A DNA stretch of 13,923 nt from an uncultured bacterium (GTDB taxonomy: Bacteria; Bipolaricaulota; Bipolaricaulia; UBA7950; UBA9294), in assembly GCA_903859225.1 (NCBI GenBank), contig CAIOLV010000002.1, forward strand, positions 1-13,923, written 5' to 3'. The position numbers and the translations under genes were made by a program. Numbering within the stretch: the first letter of the stretch is position 1; every line of letters begins with the position of its first letter. Shown piece by piece: positions 6,687 through 13,277 of the stretch. Below the pieces are notes generated by a model, which saw only the letters and a program-made list of their open reading frames with translations, was not told the origin of the DNA and made no database searches.

Positions 6687-7424
6687 TCAGCCTGTCCGGA
6701 TCTGCTGCGATTCGAGGTCTGCGCGGCCTCGGTCCCAGTTGCTCGCGATCTCGACGGCGCGTTGGGCCACGATCGCGAGCGGATCGAAGAGAGGGCAGCC
6801 GAGCTCACGCATCTCGCCAACCAGCGACAGCTCGGTGCAGCCGAGAATCAACCCTTCGGCGCCGCGCGCGAGGAGGCGGCGAGCGATCTGGATGACGTCG
6901 TCGCGCACGCCTTGGTCGGCGGCCTTGATCCGATAGATGACGTTCATCAGGGCCGACTGCTCGTCCGAGTTCGTATCAAGGGTCGCGACGCCGTGCTGCA
7001 AGAGGGCTGTGGGGTAGAGCCCCGCTTCTCGCGCTCCGATGGACGTGAGGAGGCCGACCTGCGAGAGGCGAGGGCGAACGGCGGAGACGGCGGCCGCGAC
7101 CGCTCCCACCATGTCGAGGATCGGGAGGCTCACGCGAGCGCGGAGCGGGCCGAGCCAGTGATGGGCCGTATTGCACGGGATGACGAGGAAGTCGGCGCCG
7201 GCTTGCTGCAGGAGTCGCGCGGACTCTTCAAGATACGGCAGCGGGTCCTCTCCGTGCCCGAGGATTGCCGCGTTGCGGTCGGGCACCTTCGAATTGTCGT
7301 CGATGAGGATTCGCAGATGATCTTGGTCACGCCGTGCGGGGGTCGCGGCGACGAGCAGACCGAAGAGACGCACGGTGGCCTCGGGTCCCATGCCTCCGAG
7401 TACCCCGACAATGGCCTGCTTCAT
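6687..7424 (-). CDS. Aspartate/glutamate racemase family protein
   Basis: A 245-residue cofactor-independent amino acid racemase of the Asp/Glu/hydantoin racemase superfamily, probably an aspartate racemase. The N-terminus has the family opening GVLGGMGPEAT (7-17). The two catalytic cysteines lie in VIPCNTAHHW (Cys84) and ILGCTELSLV (Cys196), at the usual spacing. Length is normal (225-250). D-aspartate or D-glutamate would be the expected product, for peptidoglycan or other D-amino-acid uses; the exact substrate cannot be read from the sequence. The ATG at 7424 follows a purine-rich AGGAAGGG; the frame extends upstream to 7790, but that part is proline- and arginine-rich with no homology and is taken as noncoding. 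It is convergent with the PIG-L gene. Confidence 0.9.
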   Translation of the reverse strand: MKQAIVGVLGGMGPEATVRLFGLLVAATPARRDQDHLRILIDDNSKVPDRNAAILGHGEDPLPYLEESARLLQQAGADFLVIPCNTAHHWLGPLRARVSLPILDMVGAVAAAVSAVRPRLSQVGLLTSIGAREAGLYPTALLQHGVATLDTNSDEQSALMNVIYRIKAADQGVRDDVIQIARRLLARGAEGLILGCTELSLVGEMRELGCPLFDPLAIVAQRAVEIASNWDRGRADLESQQIRTG

Positions 7425-7873
7425 CCCTTCCTGCCCTCCCGGCATGTCCTTTGGCCGCTCTCTCCGACCGGCGATTCTGCCCCCGCCCATCCAGTCCTGC
7501 AAACGCGAACGACCGCACGAGGACCGGGGCGGGGAGGCTCGGGAGCCGGAACGGGCGCCCGCGGCGTGGAACTCCGCAAACGGGCAGACAGCCAAGAGAT
7601 GCGAGACATGGGCGCCCTCCGTGGGCGGCATGGCGGGCGGAAGCTCCGGGAATTGCGAGGCTCGTCGGCTTGCGATCTGCATGACGCGCCACGCACGTCG
7701 GGCGCTGTCCGTGCGCCGCACAGCCGTTGCGACTCGGGAACTCTCCCTGGCCCTGCAGAGGGGGACAGGGTTCTCCTTCCGATCGGGCACGGGGCCGATC
7801 CTCTCTCTGCGCGGGCGGTACGATGAATTGCTGACTCCGCCGATCCACGGCGGCCAGAAAGGGGTGAGAGGGA
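7425..7873. other. 449-base gap between divergent genes
   Basis: This lies between the divergent starts of the racemase and the anchored extracytoplasmic protein. Long frames cross it on both strands, but they are compositionally shadow-like. It contains several short GC-rich inverted repeats: GGCTC-GG-GAGCC near 7537-7548, and CCGCCG-ATCCA-CGGCGG at 7837-7853, the latter just before the ribosome binding site of the gene at 7874. TACGAT at 7819-7824 could be a -10 box but has no good -35. I recognise no known RNA or riboswitch class. Confidence 0.45.
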
Positions 7874-8584
7874 GTGAATGATCTGGGCAAGTTCGCGGTG
7901 ATCGGCGCCATCATGGGAGCGCTCCTCCTGGTCGGACTGCTGCTGCAGCCGGCGCAGACGACGGTGGTGGAGGCGCCCGTTGCGGTGGCGACCGCTGAGG
8001 TCACGCCGGCGGTGCCGGTTGTCCAAGCGAAGTCCCTCGAGATGCTCGACCCGATCTACTCGGAGAAGGCGGTGTTCCAGGACTCGACGATCCGTGTTTC
8101 CTTCGACATTTCCCAGGACACCACGGGAGTGGAAACTCGCGTCCCGTTCTGGCTTCACAACACGTCGCGAGGGGTCATCAATGTGCTGTGGGATCGCTGT
8201 TCGATCCAGCTGCCCGAGGGCAACACGGTCAGCGTGATGAGCGAAGAAGGGCTGAAGTACGGTGCTAGCTCGACCATCTCCATTGCCTCGGCCTGCGATC
8301 TGTTCGACGCGATGGTCCCGATGTCGGAACTGACGTGGACGGAGAACGGCTATGTCGTGTCGTACGACGTTCTGGACAAGGGCATCTTCACGATCGTCCT
8401 CGCCATCGAGCGGGACAAGGTGACGCCGGAAGCTCCCTGCGCCAAGCAGGAGATCGCGCCGGCGGAGACGTGCGGACAGCCGATGCTGCAGCAGGTTCAA
8501 ATGGAGACGCAGCCGGGATGCGCCATGGAGTGCGCAGCCGGGCGGGAAGTGGCCTACTACACCTTCCGCTTCATCATTCGATAG
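7874..8584 (+). CDS. Membrane-anchored extracytoplasmic protein of unknown function
   Basis: A 236-residue protein with an N-terminal hydrophobic helix (8-25, signal anchor or uncleaved signal). An alanine/valine/proline-rich linker (26-52) follows, then a domain of predicted beta-strand character (about 55-182). Segments such as STIRVSFDIS, VPFWLHNTS and FTIVLAIER resemble immunoglobulin-like beta-sandwich modules of anchored bacterial proteins, though I cannot name the family. Six cysteines (109, 141, 189, 200, 216, 220) could form three disulfides; the last four cluster in a C-terminal extension. The start is GTG at 7874, after AGAGGGA; an ATG four bases further on is out of frame. It stands alone, with a 449-base gap before it and a strong terminator after it. 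No enzymatic motif is visible. Confidence 0.78.
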   Translation: MNDLGKFAVIGAIMGALLLVGLLLQPAQTTVVEAPVAVATAEVTPAVPVVQAKSLEMLDPIYSEKAVFQDSTIRVSFDISQDTTGVETRVPFWLHNTSRGVINVLWDRCSIQLPEGNTVSVMSEEGLKYGASSTISIASACDLFDAMVPMSELTWTENGYVVSYDVLDKGIFTIVLAIERDKVTPEAPCAKQEIAPAETCGQPMLQQVQMETQPGCAMECAAGREVAYYTFRFIIR

Positions 8585-8604
8585 AACAGACGGAATGGAT
8601 AGGT

Positions 8605-8640
8605 GCGGGGCTCCTCGGCGGGGCCCCGCTTCTTTTTCCC
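8605..8640 (+). terminator. Rho-independent terminator
   Basis: GCGGGGC (8605-8611) pairs with GCCCCGC (8623-8629) around an 11-base loop, followed by TTCTTTTTCCC (8630-8640). It lies 20 bases after the stop codon of the anchored extracytoplasmic protein and so ends that single-gene transcript. Confidence 0.85.
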
Positions 8641-8742
8641 GTAGAGGCCGGGAAGGGCTTGCCCGATTTGTCGATTGCGCGGCATTTGCTGTAGGCTACA
8701 CGATGTCACAAGGACCTTTAGGTGACAAAGGGGGTGGCACGA

Positions 8743-8916
8743 ATGGTCCGCAAGAGTGAGGTGACGACGCTCTCGATCTACATCCCGAAGAGCAAGCTCG
8801 ACCGCAAGCCGATCGAGCGGCTCGACCGGCTGGCGAAGAAGCTCGACCGGTCGATCAACTACTTGGTGGTCGAGGCAATCGTGCAATACCTCGACAAGGA
8901 AGAGAAGAAGAAGTAG
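8743..8916 (+). CDS. Ribbon-helix-helix (CopG/Arc-like) DNA-binding protein
   Basis: A 57-residue protein with the layout of a ribbon-helix-helix repressor. A short strand (TTLSIYIPKS, 8-17) is followed by helix A (IERLDRLAKKLDRS, 24-37) and helix B (INYLVVEAIVQYLDKEEKKK, 38-57). Such proteins dimerise through the strand, which reads the DNA major groove. The ATG at 8743 has GGGGGTGG eight bases before it. A GTG at 8722 with AAGGA upstream would add 7 residues and cannot be excluded. No toxin gene is adjacent on either side, so it is either an orphan antitoxin-like regulator or a stand-alone repressor. It converges with the glutamine synthetase gene. Confidence 0.83.
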   Translation: MVRKSEVTTLSIYIPKSKLDRKPIERLDRLAKKLDRSINYLVVEAIVQYLDKEEKKK

Positions 8917-9003
8917 CCCTCCCGACGGTTCGTTCTGTGTGCGCGAGTCGTCCGAGGACTGACCCGGAGGCTGTTCGCTCCAGCGTCCGTCGTGTGGTCT
9001 CGC

Positions 9004-10386
9004 CTACAGGTCGTAGTAGAGCGAGAACTCGTGCGGATGGGGGTGAAGCAGAACTGCGGCAGCCTCTTGTCGCTTGGCGCGAACCCACTCGTCGATCCCC
9101 GCCTCGGTGAAGGCTCCGGAGCCCGTGAGGTAGTCGTGATCGGCTTCGAGGGCGTCGAGTGCCTCGTCAAGCGTCCTTGGCGCGGACTCGCCAGCAGCGT
9201 GCTTGTAGGCTTCCGCGTCAACGGGCCCGAATCCGAGGTCCCTCGCGTTCAGCTTTCGTGCAATCCCGTCGAGCCCTGCGAGGAGGATCGCCGCAAACGC
9301 GAGGTAGGGGTTGCACGTAGCATCCATCGTGCGCAATTCCATGCGCATGTCGTCGCCGCGCGCGTACGCGGGAATGCGGACCGCGACGCTGCGGTTTCCG
9401 GAGCCGAACGTGAAGCCTACCGGAGCCTCGTAGCCGGGAACGAGCCGTCGGAAGGAGTTCGTCGACGGATTGGTCAACCCCATCAGACTTCGCCCGTGCA
9501 CCAAGAGCCCTCCGATGTAGCAGAGGGCGAGATCCGAAAGGCCCTCGGAACCCTTGAACTGGTTCGCTCCGGCCTTCATGAGGTACTGGTGGAGATGCAT
9601 GCCGTTGCCCGCCTGTCCCGCCATCGGCTTCGGGAGGAACGTCGCGGTCAGTCCGGCCTCGTCGGCGATGCTGCGGACCAAGGACTTCATGAGGAGCGTC
9701 GTGTCCGCCATCTTCACGAGCGGAGCGAAGCCCAACTCGATCTCGTGCTGGCCAAACGGACCGACTTCGTGATGGTGGTACTTGACGTCCACTCCGGCCG
9801 CCGCGGCCTGGCGCGCGATCTCACAGCGCAGGCCGAACAGGCGATCCTCCGGCAGTGGGGAGTGATAGGCCGACGGCGCCCCAGACCACGGTGCGGTCGA
9901 ATCGCGGTACGCCGACCCATCGACAGCCTCGAGCTCGATGCATGATCGTCCCACGCCGCTCTCGAACCGGACGGCGTCGAACACGTAGAACTCGAACTCC
10001 GGACTCACCAGGATGTCGTCCGCGATCCCGCGCTCGCGCATCGCGGCAACGGCGGCCTGAGCGACGCCCCGCGGGTCGGTGCTCGAGCGTCGTCGCGTGG
10101 CGGCGTCATGGATGTCGGCGATGAACACGAGGACGGTCTCGCCACCGCGTTCCTCAACGAAACCCGTGTCGAGATCGGGAAGGAGCACCATGTCGCTTCC
10201 GGCGACTCCCCGGTAGCCGTAATTCGAAGCGTCGAACCCGATCCCATCGCGCAGGAGCTTCTCGGTGAACCGCGCCGCCGGAATCGAGATGTGCCGCCAC
10301 CGTCCGACGAGGTCGACAACCCGGAAGTCGATGAACGCAATATCCTCGTCTTCGATCCGACGTTTGAGTCCCGCGTAGTCTGCCAT
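9004..10386 (-). CDS. glnA: Glutamine synthetase, class I
   Basis: A 460-residue class I glutamine synthetase (glutamate + NH3 + ATP to glutamine), normally a cytosolic dodecamer. The beta-grasp domain contains FDASNYGY (51-58), whose Asp52 matches the ammonium-site Asp50. The catalytic domain has SPEFEFYVFD (Glu130, Glu132), HHEVGPFGQHEIEL (205-218, Glu207 and Glu215), GNGMHLHQ (260-267), NPSTNSFRRLVPGYEAPV (306-323), NRSVAVRIP (331-339) and MELRTMDATCNPY (349-361). All key residues are present. The NLYDLP adenylylation loop of beta-type enzymes is absent, so control by adenylylation is unlikely. It belongs to the FDASNYGY/DATCNPY subgroup, which is less well studied than the enterobacterial or Bacillus enzymes; use of another amine acceptor is possible but nothing here shows it. 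The ATG at 10386 follows AGAGGA; an upstream in-frame extension crosses the terminator hairpin and is rejected. Confidence 0.95.
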   Translation of the reverse strand: MADYAGLKRRIEDEDIAFIDFRVVDLVGRWRHISIPAARFTEKLLRDGIGFDASNYGYRGVAGSDMVLLPDLDTGFVEERGGETVLVFIADIHDAATRRRSSTDPRGVAQAAVAAMRERGIADDILVSPEFEFYVFDAVRFESGVGRSCIELEAVDGSAYRDSTAPWSGAPSAYHSPLPEDRLFGLRCEIARQAAAAGVDVKYHHHEVGPFGQHEIELGFAPLVKMADTTLLMKSLVRSIADEAGLTATFLPKPMAGQAGNGMHLHQYLMKAGANQFKGSEGLSDLALCYIGGLLVHGRSLMGLTNPSTNSFRRLVPGYEAPVGFTFGSGNRSVAVRIPAYARGDDMRMELRTMDATCNPYLAFAAILLAGLDGIARKLNARDLGFGPVDAEAYKHAAGESAPRTLDEALDALEADHDYLTGSGAFTEAGIDEWVRAKRQEAAAVLLHPHPHEFSLYYDL

Positions 10387-10405
10387 GAAGTCCTCTCTAT
10401 CCTGG

Positions 10406-10445
10406 AACGAAAAGGGGCGAGAGGGTACCGCTTCCCCCTCGCCCC
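10406..10445 (-). terminator. Rho-independent terminator before glutamine synthetase
   Basis: On the minus strand GGGGCGAG (10445-10438) pairs with CTCGCCCC (10421-10414), with three more G-C pairs possible inside, followed by TTTTCGTT. It begins 15 bases after the stop of the 421-residue protein, so it ends or attenuates the maf-panB transcript before glutamine synthetase. Confidence 0.78.
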
Positions 10446-10450
10446 GACAA
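10422..10450 (-). promoter_or_regulatory. Candidate promoter of glutamine synthetase inside the terminator
   Basis: On the minus strand TTGTCG (10450-10445), a 17-base spacer and TACCCT (10427-10422) form a weak sigma70-like pair overlapping the terminator stem. It would give glutamine synthetase a leader of about 30 bases with its AGAGGA site. The -10 match is poor (3 of 6). Confidence 0.25.
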
Positions 10451-10459
10451 GGTTCTGGT

Positions 10460-11725
10460 CTATCGGTGCAGATGGCGCGCGGCAACGAACGAGAGGCCGC
10501 GCTTCGTCAACGCCGCGGCGGTGCCGTTCACCGCGTCGTGTTTGTCGAGGTAGTTCTGCTCCATCGCCGGCATGAGTCCCTGCGCGACGATGTCGGCCTT
10601 GGGCATGAAGTAGTCGAGGATGTCGGACGCGTGCTCGCGTTTCGCCTCGACGGCCGGACGGCCGCCCTCGTGTTTCGCGGAGATGTTGGCGACGTGCCCG
10701 GCCAGGTCGACGAGCTCATCGGTCCGGTCGTACGGCTGGAGGACGATCGACTTCCACGTCTCGGTGATGTGGTGCTCGAACCGGACGTGATCCTCGAGCC
10801 CGAGCGCCTTGCGCACCGCGGCCCCCCTCTCGATCGTCGTGTTCGATACCGAGTTCGCCCAGTTGAATCCGATGAGCGACGTTGTCCCGTCGTCGCGCGA
10901 GAAGAGCTTCGCCCCGAGCAGCGTCCACAACGCCGCGTAGGGGTTGTCGTTTCCCATGAACACTGAGATCTTGAACTCGATGTCGACCCCGAGCTTGTGG
11001 AGGAAGTACCCGAGGAGCACCGTGCCCGGGTTGATGTTCAGGACCTGGCGAATCCCATACTCGGTGTAGTAGCCGAGGAACTCGTCGACCCACTGGAGGG
11101 CGTGCTCGTTCGGCTGGCCGACGCCGCCGAAGTAGCCGGTGATCGTTGCCGGGCCGCCAAGGTGGATGTTCGAGCCGTCGGTGCCCTTCGTGTCGAGGGT
11201 CTCGACGTAGGTCGCCCCGACGATCTGCATTGCGGCAGCGACGGCCAACGTGTCGCCCTGATCCTGGACTTGCTCGGCCATGTTCCGCACGCGGATGAAC
11301 CGGCCGGGCATGAGTTCGTGCTTCGCGATCGCCTGCTTGGCCTCGGCAATCAGCCACGGGAAGTACTGGAGGGCGCTGATCTCCAGGGTCACCGGATGTC
11401 GCTCGTCGAAGTGCGTTGTCTTTGCGCGGTCCCCCAGGGCGCCCTTGCGGAAATCGGCGATCGTAACGAACGCGCCGCGGTCCCGCTCGCGGGTCAGCCA
11501 CTCGACGTCGGCGACGTACGGCGAGCCTGACGCCTTGAGCCGCCCGAGCAGGCGGGGAAGTTCGCGCGCCTCCGCGGCCTTGCGGTTGATCGCCTCGGGG
11601 CCGCCATGCTTGCGCACGACGTCGAGGAACGCGTTCACGACCTCGCACTTCGGGTCGAGGATCATGGCGTTGACCTCCCCGACGTGCGCGGGGGAAATCG
11701 CGAGCCGTTGTCTCAGATCGTCCAT
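10460..11725 (-). CDS. Unrecognised 421-residue enzyme-like protein linked to panB
   Basis: A soluble-looking protein with no signal peptide or membrane helix. I do not recognise the family. It has an alpha-helical N-terminal part (1-110), then a central section in which strands alternate with helices, as in TIM-barrel enzymes: HPVTLEISAL (110-119), GRFIRVRNMAEQ (141-152), ATYVETLDTKGTDGSNIHLG (171-190), VLNINPGTVLLGYFLHK (228-244), DIEFKISVFMGNDNP (248-262) and TSLIGFNWANSVSNT (282-296). RFEHHITETWK (315-325) and ANISAKHEGGRP (346-357) are rich in potential ligands. The strands end in polar or acidic residues typical of catalytic sites. The ATG at 11725 has GGAGG at good spacing and starts 22 bases after the panB stop, so the two are probably co-transcribed; a terminator follows. 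Its context suggests a step tied to pantothenate/CoA or one-carbon metabolism, but this is inference. Confidence 0.8.
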   Translation of the reverse strand: MDDLRQRLAISPAHVGEVNAMILDPKCEVVNAFLDVVRKHGGPEAINRKAAEARELPRLLGRLKASGSPYVADVEWLTRERDRGAFVTIADFRKGALGDRAKTTHFDERHPVTLEISALQYFPWLIAEAKQAIAKHELMPGRFIRVRNMAEQVQDQGDTLAVAAAMQIVGATYVETLDTKGTDGSNIHLGGPATITGYFGGVGQPNEHALQWVDEFLGYYTEYGIRQVLNINPGTVLLGYFLHKLGVDIEFKISVFMGNDNPYAALWTLLGAKLFSRDDGTTSLIGFNWANSVSNTTIERGAAVRKALGLEDHVRFEHHITETWKSIVLQPYDRTDELVDLAGHVANISAKHEGGRPAVEAKREHASDILDYFMPKADIVAQGLMPAMEQNYLDKHDAVNGTAAALTKRGLSFVAARHLHR

Positions 11726-11747
11726 CCTGTCCTCCTCGCTCTCGCGC

Positions 11748-12611
11748 CTACTCGAATTCCTTCAACAGCCCGGGAAGCCGCTCGGCCTCCCCTTTCAGCA
11801 TGTGGTAGCAGTGCTCGTCGGCCGGGAAACGACCTTCGCGGACGTCGGTCGCGTAGGACTTCATCGCCTCGGTGACCGTCGTCGCGACGTCGCAGTACTT
11901 CTTCACGAACTTCGGGGTGAACGCCTGGAACTGCCCGATGAGGTCGGACACGATGAGAAGCTGTCCGTCGCACTGCGGCCCGGCGCCGATGCTCAGGACG
12001 GGGATCGAGAGCTTCCGCGCGATGAACCCGGCGACCTCCGGCGGGACGGCCTCGAGCAGGAGAAGCTGCGCGCCCGTCGCTTCAATCGCCAGCGCGTCTT
12101 CGATCAAAAGGCGCGCCGACTCGATCGTGCGGCCCTGCGCCTTGTGCCCGCCGAGCTGGCCGGAGCTCTGCGGCGTCAATCCGATGTGGCCGCAGACGAC
12201 GATGCCGGCATCCAAGAGCGCGCGGATGCGTGGCGTGATGCGCTTCCCACCCTCGAGCTTCACCGCGTCGACTCCGGCCTCCTTCAGGAACCGTCCGGCG
12301 TTGCGGATGGCGTCTTCGTCGCTCACCTGATAGCTCAGGAACGGCATGTCGCCGACCACGAACGTGTTCGGCGCCGCGCGACGGACGGCCTCGGAGTGCA
12401 CGATGCACTGGTCCATCGTGACCGGCACGGTCCCCTCGTAGCCGTAGACGCACATCCCGAGCGAATCGCCGACGAGGAGCATGTCGAGCCCCGCCGCCTC
12501 GGCGAACTGCGCGGTGGGGTAGTCGTAGGCCGTGAGCCACACGATCTTCCGCGCCTCGCGCTTCATCTCCTGCAGGGTGTGGATCGAGTGCTTCTTCTTG
12601 TCCGTGGTCAT
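11748..12611 (-). CDS. panB: 3-methyl-2-oxobutanoate hydroxymethyltransferase (ketopantoate synthesis)
   Basis: A 287-residue PanB, which transfers a hydroxymethyl group from 5,10-methylene-tetrahydrofolate to alpha-ketoisovalerate, the first committed step of pantothenate and CoA synthesis. Motifs run in the family order: WLTAYDYPTAQ (25-35), LVGDSLGM (46-53, Mg ligand Asp49), VGDMPF (86-91, Asp88), VKLEGG (117-122, Glu120), HIGLTPQS (142-149), GGHKAQGR (154-161), LLLEAVP (184-190, catalytic Glu187) and SIGAGPQCDGQ (207-217). Length is normal for the family and no residue expected for catalysis is missing. The ATG at 12611 has GAGGAGG five bases upstream. It lies 69 bases after maf and 22 bases before the unrecognised 421-residue gene. 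No panC or panD is in the window. Confidence 0.97.
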   Translation of the reverse strand: MTTDKKKHSIHTLQEMKREARKIVWLTAYDYPTAQFAEAAGLDMLLVGDSLGMCVYGYEGTVPVTMDQCIVHSEAVRRAAPNTFVVGDMPFLSYQVSDEDAIRNAGRFLKEAGVDAVKLEGGKRITPRIRALLDAGIVVCGHIGLTPQSSGQLGGHKAQGRTIESARLLIEDALAIEATGAQLLLLEAVPPEVAGFIARKLSIPVLSIGAGPQCDGQLLIVSDLIGQFQAFTPKFVKKYCDVATTVTEAMKSYATDVREGRFPADEHCYHMLKGEAERLPGLLKEFE

Positions 12612-12653
12612 GAATCCTCCTCGTTGGCTGCCGCCGCGCCCTGGCGGCCGCGG

Positions 12654-12671
12654 CGCCGCTCGAAGGCGGCG
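12654..12671 (-). repeat. GC-rich hairpin in the maf-panB gap
   Basis: CGCCGC (12654-12659) and GCGGCG (12666-12671) form a perfect 6-bp inverted repeat with a 6-base loop, and more GC-rich pairing is possible towards 12628. No T-tract follows, so it is not a typical terminator. It may be an mRNA hairpin between the two coding regions, or just GC-rich spacer. Confidence 0.35.
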
Positions 12672-12680
12672 ACGTAGACG

Positions 12681-13241
12681 CTACACGTCGAGCCCCAGGT
12701 CCCGCAAGAGGAGCGTGAGGCATGAGACAGGGAGTCCCATCACGTTCGTGAAATCGCCGCGGATGCGATCCACGAACCGTGCCGCGCGGCCCTGGATCGC
12801 GTAGGCCCCGGCTTTGTCGGCGTACTCACCGCAGTCGAGATACGACGAGATCTCGCGTTCCGACAGTGGGCGGAAGTGCACCCGCGTCCGCTCGACGGCC
12901 GTTCGCTCGTCGCCTCGCTCTGTGGCGACGACGCAGAGTCCCGTCAATACCGAGTGCGTGCGGCCGCTCAACCGGCGCAGCATCTTCGCCGCCGCCTCTC
13001 GCGATGCCGGTTTCCCGAGGACGAGCGACCGTTGGACGACGATCGTGTCTGCTCCGATGACGATGCCGCTCGCGCGGCCCGCGACGTCGAGCGCTTTGAG
13101 CCGCGCGGCCTCGAGCACACGCCACGTCGCCCGGCCGTGGCGCGGCTCTTCGATGGCGCTCGGGACGATGTCGAAGTCGGCGACAATCCGGCGCAGCAGT
13201 TCCTCCCGTCGAGGCGACGCCGAAGCGAGCACGATCCTCAT
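12681..13241 (-). CDS. maf: Maf family nucleoside triphosphate pyrophosphatase
   Basis: A 186-residue Maf/YhdE/YceF family protein, a house-cleaning enzyme that hydrolyses non-canonical or modified nucleoside triphosphates to monophosphate and pyrophosphate and has been linked to septum control. It has SASPRREELL (7-16), GADTIV (63-68, catalytic Asp65), VLGKP (74-78), GRTHSVLTG (93-101) and YADKAGAYAIQG (140-151), and ends with GDFTNVMGLP (162-171). The usual Asp-Glu after the first strand is Glu31-Glu32 here. I place the start at the ATG at 13241, with GGAGG five bases upstream; an ATG at 13256 would put that ribosome binding site inside the gene. Whether it acts on dTTP/UTP (YhdE) or m7GTP (YceF) cannot be decided by eye. 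Confidence 0.94.
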   Translation of the reverse strand: MRIVLASASPRREELLRRIVADFDIVPSAIEEPRHGRATWRVLEAARLKALDVAGRASGIVIGADTIVVQRSLVLGKPASREAAAKMLRRLSGRTHSVLTGLCVVATERGDERTAVERTRVHFRPLSEREISSYLDCGEYADKAGAYAIQGRAARFVDRIRGDFTNVMGLPVSCLTLLLRDLGLDV

Positions 13242-13277
13242 TTGCCCTCCATGCATGTAGATGCGGTCCGCGTGAAC

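Noticed and set aside
6603..7826. Plus-strand open frame of 407 codons over the racemase gene
   Set aside because: It is antisense to a gene with both catalytic cysteines and the family opening motif; no homology was seen in the plus frame.
8992..9945. Plus-strand open frame of 317 codons over glutamine synthetase
   Set aside because: Shadow of an unmistakable glutamine synthetase on the other strand.
11280..12677. Long plus-strand open frame (465 codons) across panB and its neighbour
   Set aside because: It lies antisense to two well-supported genes, has arginine/serine-rich shadow composition, no ribosome binding site and no motif. Such frames are common in GC-rich DNA.
13242..13256. Alternative maf start at 13256
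   Set aside because: It would place the GGAGG site inside the coding region; the ATG at 13241 has ideal spacing and begins at the conserved strand before SASPRR.
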